Assembly: GCA_049975065.1 (NCBI GenBank)
Contig: JBNGDN010000101.1
DNA length: 6,722 nucleotides
Reading direction: 5' to 3' (one strand)
DNA from: Hydrogenovibrio sp049975065
GTDB lineage: Bacteria; Pseudomonadota; Gammaproteobacteria; Thiomicrospirales; Thiomicrospiraceae
This document shows, one piece after another, positions 1 through 5,558 of the stretch (positions within the stretch are counted from its first letter, which is position 1; each line of letters starts with the position of its first letter). The notes below the pieces were generated by a model that saw nothing but the letters and a program-made list of their open reading frames with translations, was not told where the DNA came from and searched no databases. Made by a program: the position numbers and the translations under genes.

Positions 1-749
1 GCTTTCAAGGCTTTTTCCGCGGCTTTTCGTTCTTCCATCCAAGCGCGTTGGTCGAAGTCAACGTTCATACAGTCATAACAATGCTGTTTGAAGATGTGCA
101 ACTTCGCCAGCAGCCAATGCATTTTGCAACCCAAGCAGAAACCGAACACCGCCTCCATCCACATCAGCAGGAAGCAGATGCCCACCAGCAGCGGAATGAA
201 GTCCGGCATCCAGTTATGGTCGGTCGGCAGAATTTGCGTGCCAAAAAGATCGTTGACAAACCGTGCGGCCGTATCGGGGTTAAAAAACAACAAACACAAA
301 GAAATCAGCGTGGCACCGATAATCCAAGCAAAACGCTTGGGTTTCAGCGGCTCCCATTTCGGGCGAGTATTGCGCGTCAGGAAGGTGGCTAGGTGAATGG
401 TGGGCGATAAATAGGCGGTGCGGACAAACATGCCGGTAATCATTTCAAAAAAACCGTAAATCAACACCAGACTGGGAATGGTGTAATCAAATGGGGTGCG
501 ATAGGCCTGCACATTAAAAATCGTGCGCCAGTCCTGAGTGACGTCAAAGGTTTCTTCCACAAAGGTATTCGGTAACACCGTCCAAGTCGGGGCTAAAACC
601 GTGGTGAACAGCACAATCACCATGTAAATTGGAATCAGCAACATCAAACCGGCGCGCATCTGTACGGCGTGCTTGTTAATGAAAATGACCTCTTCCGATT
701 TATCTCGGAACCAAAGGTTTTTAAAATGATAGCGCATGTAATCGAGCAT
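1..749 (-). CDS. DUF4395-family integral membrane protein (C-terminus beyond window)
   Basis: The frame is open from ATG at 749-747 to the left edge, giving 249 codons without a stop, so the C-terminus is missing. An AGGGGA Shine-Dalgarno at 761-756, six bases before the ATG, supports this start. Hydrophobic segments lie at about residues 34-53, 93-110, 140-156 and 184-204, so it is an inner-membrane protein. The motif FGFCLGC (202-208), together with a PKRFAW-I-G stretch at 137-145, is what I recognise from DUF4395 (Pfam PF14340), a family without an assigned function. A second CxxC (C224-Y-D-C227) follows the last membrane segment, and the visible end is charged and lysine-rich. The roughly 90 residues before the family-like part look like an N-terminal extension. 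The gene is co-oriented with the lysozyme-inhibitor gene, but 287 bp and its own candidate promoter separate them. The family assignment is from recalled motifs; the function is unknown. Confidence 0.8.
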   Translation of the reverse strand, partial: MLDYMRYHFKNLWFRDKSEEVIFINKHAVQMRAGLMLLIPIYMVIVLFTTVLAPTWTVLPNTFVEETFDVTQDWRTIFNVQAYRTPFDYTIPSLVLIYGFFEMITGMFVRTAYLSPTIHLATFLTRNTRPKWEPLKPKRFAWIIGATLISLCLLFFNPDTAARFVNDLFGTQILPTDHNWMPDFIPLLVGICFLLMWMEAVFGFCLGCKMHWLLAKLHIFKQHCYDCMNVDFDQRAWMEERKAAEKALK

Positions 750-840
750 GGTGTTTCCCCTAGCTTCATTCGGGTTAAGAAGATGGATAAAATTTCAATC
801 GGTGCCTGCCCTGTGTGACAGCCACTTGAATGAGTGCATT

Positions 841-869
841 AGCATAAAAACCCATCGCCAAATTATCAA
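841..869 (-). promoter_or_regulatory. Candidate sigma-70 promoter of the DUF4395 gene
   Basis: On the minus strand TTGATA (869-864, five of six matches to the -35 consensus) is followed after exactly 17 bases by TATGCT (846-841, four of six to the -10). This predicts a start near 834 and a leader of about 85 bases. A second TATAAG -10-like hexamer lies a little upstream but has no well-spaced -35. This is a prediction from consensus only, in AT-rich DNA where chance matches are common. Confidence 0.4.
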
Positions 870-912
870 TCAGGGGAAACCCTAAATTTTCTTATAGGCG
901 ACATTAATAAAA

Positions 913-930
913 TATTAACAACTGTTAATA
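913..930. promoter_or_regulatory. 18-bp perfect dyad, operator-like
   Basis: TATTAACA and TGTTAATA are perfect inverted copies separated by AC. The symmetry stops at the next base on each side. The site is about 45 bp upstream of the candidate -35 of the DUF4395 gene, inside the most AT-rich part of the 750-1036 spacer. Eight-base half-sites around a short centre are typical of binding sites for dimeric helix-turn-helix regulators, but I cannot match it to a known consensus. The dyad itself is certain; its role as an operator is inference. Confidence 0.4.
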
Positions 931-1036
931 AATACAAATTCTATTTTTAAAACAATGATATAAGCTTAAAACCTCTAGCCGAAATTTACGCCCGTTTAAC
1001 GTTTTCCAAATGTGAAAACAAAAAGGACGGTCATGT

Positions 1037-1474
1037 TTATTGCGCCAAGCAGAGTTTTTCCAGTCGTTGTTCGCCGTGTTCCCCGTAGGGCAGATAACTC
1101 AGAAAACCACGATTGCCGAGCTGGTGCCACCGCAGGCTGTTTTTTTCATCCAGTGCCATATACTTGACACTGCTGTCCGTCACCTTATAAGGCTGCATCA
1201 GCCGCATGGTGCCGTTGTATTGAATCACGGCCAGATGCCCGTTGGGATCAATGTCCATGTAAATGACGGTGACGGTCTTGCCGGAAGTGCATTGATAGGT
1301 GACCCGATCACTCTGCCAGCGAAAATCGCGCACTCGGTTTTCAAAGTGGGTTTCCCCCGCCTGTTCTTCAAACACGGCGGCCTGAGCGGCCATCGGCCAA
1401 ATGCCCAGGCCTGGCAGAAGTAACACAGACAGGTTTATCCCGATAAGCGCCTTCAACAGTTTTGAATCCAACAT
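1037..1474 (-). CDS. MliC/PliC-family periplasmic C-type lysozyme inhibitor
   Basis: This 145-residue exported protein has a Sec signal peptide: basic K5/K8, hydrophobic core about 9-25, and probable cleavage after AQA at 30-32. The mature part has the MliC (PF09864) pattern: YQC at 60-62, a GK turn, VIYMDID, an NG turn at 87-88, SSVKYMALDEKNSLRW (101-116), a glycine-rich strand, and a C-terminal cysteine C142 that should pair with C62. Known family members bind and block the active site of C-type lysozymes. No cysteine follows the signal peptide, so it is not an obvious lipoprotein. It should be soluble and periplasmic, like PliC rather than MliC. GGAGG six bases before the ATG is a strong ribosome site and fixes the start. 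The gene is divergent from purB across 175 bp; I found no convincing promoter or GC-rich terminator for it. Confidence 0.8.
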   Translation of the reverse strand: MLDSKLLKALIGINLSVLLLPGLGIWPMAAQAAVFEEQAGETHFENRVRDFRWQSDRVTYQCTSGKTVTVIYMDIDPNGHLAVIQYNGTMRLMQPYKVTDSSVKYMALDEKNSLRWHQLGNRGFLSYLPYGEHGEQRLEKLCLAQ

Positions 1475-1595
1475 TCTATTCCTCCACGCATTTGTAAAAA
1501 ATTGACCATCGCGTTCCTTTACTCGAATCGGTTCGGGTTAATGCAAGCATGGATTGCGCCAGACAACACCCAAGGCAAACTGCATTACATTCAGT

Positions 1596-1601
1596 TATAA
1601 T
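1596..1601 (+). promoter_or_regulatory. Candidate -10 element of the purB promoter
   Basis: A perfect TATAAT lies 48 bp before the purB ATG. No good -35 hexamer is found 16-18 bp upstream and there is no TGn extension, so the promoter may depend on an activator or on a non-consensus -35. The predicted leader is about 42 bases and contains AAGGA nine bases before the start codon as ribosome site. I see no PurR-type operator, though I could only look by eye. Confidence 0.5.
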
Positions 1602-1649
1602 AGCGCCAATTTTTTACGCTATTTCGCCTTAAAAGAAGGAACTTAACGG

Positions 1650-3047
1650 ATGCAACTTTCAGAACTGACTGCTATTTCACCTGTCGATGGTCGCTATGGT
1701 GCGCGCTTGTCCAACCTTAAAGAGATTTTCAGCGAGTACGGTCTCATCAAAAATCGTGTGAAGGTGGAAGTGTCCTGGTTGCGGATGCTGGCCAACCACC
1801 CAGGGATTCCGGAAGTGCCCGCACTGAGTTCGGAAGCGGAAAGCCATTTGATGAAATTGGTGGACGAATTCACCTTGGACATGGCGCAACGCGTTAAGGA
1901 CATCGAAAAAACCACCAACCACGATGTAAAAGCGGTGGAATACCTGATTAAGGAACACTTTGGCGACAATACCGAACTGAACGCCATTGGCGAGTTTGTG
2001 CATTTTGCCTGTACCTCCGAAGACATCAACAATCTGGCGTATGCCTTGATGTTAAAAGACGCACGCTCAAATGTCATCGTGCCGGAAATGCAAACCCTCG
2101 TGAACAAAGTCGCTGAAATGGCCACCGAAATGGCCGACATTCCGATGATGTCTCGCACCCACGGCCAGCCGGCTTCCCCAACCACCGCCGGTAAAGAATT
2201 CGCCAATGTCGCTTACCGTTTGCAACGCCAGATCAAGCAACTGATGAATGTGCAAATCATGGGGAAAATCAACGGCGCCACCGGCAATTACAACGCCCAT
2301 TTGGCGGCCTACCCGTCCATCAACTGGTATGAACTGACCGAGCAATTCGTGCAAAGCCTGGGCTTGGCCTGGAACCCTTATACCATCCAAATCGAACCGC
2401 ACGACTACATTGCGGAATACTTCCACGCCATGCAGCGTTTCAATACGATTTTGATCGACTTCGACCGTGATGTCTGGAGCTACATTTCCATCAACTTCTT
2501 CAAACAGAAAACCGTTGCCGGCGAAATCGGTTCTTCGACCATGCCGCATAAAGTCAATCCAATCGACTTCGAAAACTCCGAGGGCAACCTGGGCATCGCC
2601 AACGCCATCTTCGATCACCTGGGTCAAAAATTACCGATTTCGCGCTGGCAGCGTGATTTGACCGACTCCACGGTGTTACGTAATCTGGGCGTGGGCGTGG
2701 CGCACACCCTAATTTCCCTGCAAGCCACCCTGAAAGGTTTGAACAAACTGGAAGTCAACGCGCAAGCCATGGCGGACGACTTAGACAACAACTGGGAAGT
2801 GCTGGCGGAAGCGATTCAAACCGTGATGCGTCGTTACGGCATTGAAAAGCCGTATGAGAAGTTAAAAGAACTGACGCGCGGTCGTCGCGTCAACAAGCAA
2901 ATCATGCAGGATTTCGTCGATACGCTGGCATTGCCGGAAGACGCCAAACAAATGCTGAAAGACATGACGCCGGCCTCTTACATCGGCAATGCGGCACAGC
3001 AGGCGCAAAACATCGAATTGGCGTTGACCATGTTGAAAGGACGTTAG
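1650..3047 (+). CDS. purB: Adenylosuccinate lyase
   Basis: This cytoplasmic homotetrameric lyase acts twice in purine synthesis: it cleaves SAICAR to AICAR plus fumarate, and adenylosuccinate to AMP plus fumarate. The protein has 465 residues, close to the 456 of E. coli PurB, and aligns from its first residues (SPVDGRY at 10-16), supporting the ATG. Fumarase/aspartase superfamily signatures are intact: TTNHDVKAVEY (88-98), the THGQPASPTT stretch (170-179) with the probable general acid H171, and the flexible-loop signature GSSTMPHKVN (294-303) carrying the catalytic serine S295 and the ligands K301 and N303. The C-terminal domain with RRYG and LTRGRRV (409-414) is complete. The gene is divergent from the lysozyme-inhibitor gene and convergent with the diguanylate cyclase gene, only six bases beyond its stop. 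I see no truncation or odd codon use. Confidence 0.98.
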   Translation: MQLSELTAISPVDGRYGARLSNLKEIFSEYGLIKNRVKVEVSWLRMLANHPGIPEVPALSSEAESHLMKLVDEFTLDMAQRVKDIEKTTNHDVKAVEYLIKEHFGDNTELNAIGEFVHFACTSEDINNLAYALMLKDARSNVIVPEMQTLVNKVAEMATEMADIPMMSRTHGQPASPTTAGKEFANVAYRLQRQIKQLMNVQIMGKINGATGNYNAHLAAYPSINWYELTEQFVQSLGLAWNPYTIQIEPHDYIAEYFHAMQRFNTILIDFDRDVWSYISINFFKQKTVAGEIGSSTMPHKVNPIDFENSEGNLGIANAIFDHLGQKLPISRWQRDLTDSTVLRNLGVGVAHTLISLQATLKGLNKLEVNAQAMADDLDNNWEVLAEAIQTVMRRYGIEKPYEKLKELTRGRRVNKQIMQDFVDTLALPEDAKQMLKDMTPASYIGNAAQQAQNIELALTMLKGR

Positions 3048-3053
3048 GCGGCA

Positions 3054-5276
3054 TTAATTGACTTCTTCAGGTGGTTGAATACAGGCGCTTTTTCCTGTTT
3101 CAACCACCACACGATTGCGTCCGGATTCTTTGGCCTGATACAGCAACTTGTCGGAATCCTTATAGAGAGCATCAATATCAGAAATATCCGCCGCTGGACG
3201 GCACACCAGCCCGATGGAGACCGTTAAATAAGACGATGCGCTGTTTTTCGCGTGTTCGATTTGGCTGTTTTCAACCCCCTGTCGAATCAGCTCCATCAGT
3301 TGCAAAGCATTTTGATGTGCCTCAACTTTAAACACCACGCCAAACTCTTCTCCCCCTAACCGAAACGCAAAATCGTCCGCCCGTTTAAGATTGTGCTGCA
3401 ACACTCGGGCGACTTCTTTCAAAGCCCAATCCCCTTTCTGGTGACCGTAGGTGTCGTTATAGGGTTTAAAGTAATCCACATCCAAAATCGCAAAGGCCAG
3501 CGACTCGTTTTTACGTTTCGCCGCATTGAGCAATTTTGGCAGAACGGTATCAAAATGACGTCGGTTATACAGCCCGGTCAGGCCATCGGTAATCGCAGTG
3601 GCTTCCAATCGTTTTTTATCGGTAATGTCGTGGCGGATCGCGGTGTAGCCGACTTTTTCGCCCAGCTCATCGAATTTCGGATGAATCCACAGTTCGCTCC
3701 AGAAAAAGTCGCCATCACGGGTCAGGCTTTTGAGTTCACCGTGCCAGGTGTTATCCTGCAAAATGGTGTCCCACAAATCATCAAACAATTCGTCTGGCAT
3801 GTCCGGGTGACGAATCACACGATGGGTGAAGCCGATCAACTCTTCTTTTCGGTAACCACTGACTTTAATAAGCGCTTGGGAAACATAGGTGATGTTACCG
3901 TCCAGATCCGTCGAGGAAATCAGCAAGTTCTGATCGACCAGTCGCAGGTAATCCCGCAAGGCGCGTTCATTGTTTTTCAGGTCGGTGATGTCCTGCATGG
4001 TGATGACAATTTCACTGTCATTCAGCCACTGGGCATGGAGACTGTAGGTAAGAATGCGATCCTGAAGACGGATTTTCGCCAGATTTTCCTTGTGCGGGTG
4101 TTCCAATAAATAATGTGTCCACAGTTGGTTTTCGGTAAAAGTGGTCACCAACCCTTTTCCTGCCAGAAAACACTCACAGATGCATTGATGTTCTTGGAGA
4201 AACGACGCCAGAGAATCGTACTGCAACACATCCAAAAAGCGTTGATTGACCTCAATAATCTGACTGCCATTGGTCACTAGAACAATGTCCGATTGGGCAT
4301 CGAGGATTTTTTGGGTGCGTTCGAAGGTGCGCATCAGCATCCGTTCATAACGTCGCACCAAGAGTTTCAATAGCAGAAAAATCGTCAGTAAAATGCCTGC
4401 GGAAGCCGCCGCCATCACCAGCAACGTGGTGTGAAAATCGTCGTAAAAAGCGGTGACATCATAGAAAAACACAAACTCACCGATCGGCTGCCCCGAAAAA
4501 TCCTCAATCGGAAAGCGTTCATACTGAAAGCGTTTGTCATCGGCCGAAATCGTCGATGGCAAGGTGGTGTCATAACGGATATGCTGTTGATAGCGACTCA
4601 AGAGTTCGGGATGGCGAATGGTTTCGAAGACCACCGGCGGCTGCGCTTTGAAAAACGTCATCACGCCTTCTACCAGATTGTTCTCTGCGAGCAAATCCAG
4701 TACCTTTTTCGGCGAAGCACCGATCTCCACCGCCCCTATGTACTCGCCCTGCCAGAATAAGGGTTCGATGACTCGAAACAAAGGCGTCTGCACCAAACCG
4801 TTTTCAAAGCCATACAGCTTGGTCTGATGTTGGTGCATCTGTTCGATATAAGGGCGTTTGGCGGCAATGGTGTCGCTGAAGACCCCCGGGCGATGCAAAC
4901 GCAAAAAAGAACGACCATCGGGCAGGTGATAATGAATCGCCTGCAGATAAGGGTCATTCTGCTTGGCTTTGTGCAACAGCCGCTCAGTCAGCGCCTGCAG
5001 GTGCGGGCGGTTCTGCTGCGCCAGTGCCTGTTTAATGTCTTCATCAATAAACACCTGCAACTGATTGTCGTAGTGCTCATTTAAGTGTTGCTGTAGATTG
5101 GTTTGAAAAGCGGTTTCAATCTGCTAGCGCTGCAAGCTTTCAATTCGGTTGAGATTGCCAGTTTCGAACGCAAAAAAGATGGCAAAAAAGATCAACAGAC
5201 CGAGCAGCAAGACACTGAAAATCGCCGACAGCAAACTTTGCTCACGGTTAAAGGTTTTAGGGAAAAAGCGATTCAT
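3054..5276 (-). CDS. Membrane diguanylate cyclase (dCache-PAS-PAS-GGDEF) interrupted by an in-frame TAG; possible pseudogene
   Basis: From ATG 5276-5274 the frame reads 50 codons to a TAG (5126-5124), then 689 open codons to the TAA. Reading through gives 740 residues: transmembrane helix 1 (about 15-37); a periplasmic sensor (about 55-280) resembling dCache_3, with YGFENGL and EYIGAVEIG; helix 2 (284-307); PAS1 (about 322-437); an Aer-like PAS2 (about 442-557) with RHPDMPDELF and DITDKKRLE; and GGDEF (560-727). The cyclase should make c-di-GMP from two GTP: GGEEF (641-645), DGLTGLYNRR (564-573), metal-binding D599 and the inhibitory RxxD site RADD (632-635) are all present. No EAL domain follows. 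The ATG has AAGGA 13 bases upstream, which is rather far; no other in-frame start exists before a TGA. A TTG at 5060 could restart but would lose helix 1 and has no clear ribosome site. The cyclase assignment is firm; expression is uncertain. It may be a recent nonsense allele, a read error or a read-through gene. Confidence 0.85.
5103..5119. repeat. Short inverted repeat just downstream of the amber codon
   Basis: TTGAAA and TTTCAA are inverted copies around a five-base loop. In the cyclase mRNA this hairpin would begin four bases after the TAG codon. A six-pair, mostly A-U stem is weak and may be chance. It is recorded only because stem-loops close behind a stop codon can favour read-through. 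Confidence 0.2.
5124..5126 (-). other. In-frame amber (TAG) codon within the diguanylate cyclase gene
   Basis: Codon 51 of the cyclase frame reads TAG in the context CGC TAG CAG. One transition away is CAG (glutamine), giving LQR-Q-QIETAF, which fits the glutamine-rich helix expected after the first membrane segment. Upstream, codons 1-50 form a convincing membrane anchor. Downstream, the frame continues directly into the sensor domain. The stop is therefore a single substitution in a real gene, not a gene boundary. Confidence 0.85.
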
Positions 5277-5342
5277 TTCAGAAAGAGCGTCCTTACAATC
5301 GTTGCATCGGCCATGCCATCAGCCTTCAAAAAATAAGAAAAA

Positions 5343-5351
5343 ATTATAACA
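5343..5351 (-). promoter_or_regulatory. Candidate extended -10 promoter of the diguanylate cyclase gene
   Basis: On the minus strand TGT TATAAT forms an extended -10 (TGn plus a perfect hexamer) about 67 bp before the cyclase ATG. The -35 region is A-rich with no consensus hexamer, as extended -10 promoters allow. An apparently intact promoter argues against long-standing decay of the gene. Prediction only. Confidence 0.45.
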
Positions 5352-5417
5352 AACTTCAAGGTTTTTTTATGGGTTAGCGGTCTAAAATCCACAAAAATCA
5401 ATCAAAGGCCACATCTA

Positions 5418-5427
5418 CCAGGCCTGG
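5418..5427. repeat. 10-bp perfect palindrome CCAGGCCTGG
   Basis: This self-complementary decamer lies in the spacer between the divergent cyclase and roxA promoters, about 75 bp upstream of the cyclase -10 and 80 bp upstream of the roxA -10. It has no spacer at its centre, so it suits a protein site better than a hairpin. It is the first of three unrelated dyads in this 278-bp spacer. A role is unproven. Confidence 0.3.
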
Positions 5428-5442
5428 ATAAAAAACCAATTT

Positions 5443-5456
5443 CCCTCTTGAGAGGG
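5443..5456. repeat. Inverted repeat CCCTC-TTGA-GAGGG
   Basis: A five-pair GC-rich stem has a four-base loop; the symmetry extends one more pair if read as a 14-bp dyad. On the minus strand it is followed after seven bases by six T, slightly terminator-like, but no gene that it could end lies upstream on that strand. A position about 50 bp before the roxA -10 makes a regulator site another possibility. Function is undetermined. Confidence 0.3.
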
Positions 5457-5475
5457 TCGCAAATGCCTCTTCTAC

Positions 5476-5485
5476 TCGGCGCCGA
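5476..5485. promoter_or_regulatory. 10-bp perfect palindrome TCGGCGCCGA at the roxA -35 position
   Basis: The palindrome covers the position expected for the roxA -35 hexamer (about 5481-5486 given a 17-bp spacer), where no -35 consensus is present. A dyad in place of a -35 suggests a regulator site, either a repressor operator or an activator contact. This is inference from position only. Confidence 0.3.
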
Positions 5486-5503
5486 ATACATTGTTTTTTC
5501 CGT

Positions 5504-5509
5504 TATAAT
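5504..5509 (+). promoter_or_regulatory. Candidate -10 element of the roxA promoter
   Basis: A perfect TATAAT lies 45 bp before the roxA ATG without a matching -35 or TGn extension. Its context, GTTATAATGGCG, is nearly the same as GTTATAATAGCG in front of purB. The start of transcription would be near 5516, giving a leader of about 39 bases. Confidence 0.5.
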
Positions 5510-5522
5510 GGCGGTTTTGTTA

Positions 5523-5558
5523 ATGCTTTTTCAACCCGTGAGACAGACCCCCCCATGA
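5523..5558 (+). CDS. Possible 11-codon leader frame overlapping the roxA start
   Basis: ATG at 5523 opens an 11-codon frame (MLFQPVRQTPP) whose TGA overlaps the roxA ATG as ATGA, the classic geometry of translational coupling. The frame would start only about seven bases after the predicted transcript start, so initiation would be nearly leaderless. It passes through the run of seven C (5548-5554); one more C would fuse it in frame to roxA. It has no Shine-Dalgarno sequence and is short enough to be chance. Confidence 0.25.
   Translation: MLFQPVRQTPP

Noticed and set aside
48..396. Two overlapping plus-strand open frames of about 100 codons
   Set aside because: They lie antisense to the DUF4395 gene, which has a ribosome site, membrane segments and a family motif. 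The plus-strand products are rich in Q/H/R without domain character, as expected of shadow frames.
797..839. Minus-strand 14-codon frame upstream of the DUF4395 gene as a leader peptide
   Set aside because: Its ATG (839-837) is upstream of the predicted transcript start near 834 and has no ribosome site.
1001..1019. GTTTTC/GAAAAC inverted repeat just beyond the lysozyme-inhibitor stop as a terminator
   Set aside because: The stem is six pairs and A-T rich, and on the minus strand no T run follows it, so it does not meet the usual intrinsic-terminator pattern.
3393..4109. Plus-strand 238-codon open frame
   Set aside because: It is antisense to the PAS/GGDEF part of the cyclase gene, whose motifs are unmistakable. 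The plus-strand translation shows no recognisable domain, and neither do the shorter frames antisense to purB and roxA.
3054..5060. Cyclase gene starting at TTG 5060 as a complete gene
   Set aside because: The frame continues upstream through a convincing transmembrane helix to an ATG. The TTG has no clear ribosome site and would leave the periplasmic domain without its membrane anchor.
5355..5367. CTTCAAGG followed by seven T as a plus-strand terminator
   Set aside because: The hairpin has at most four weak pairs and there is no plus-strand gene immediately upstream to terminate.
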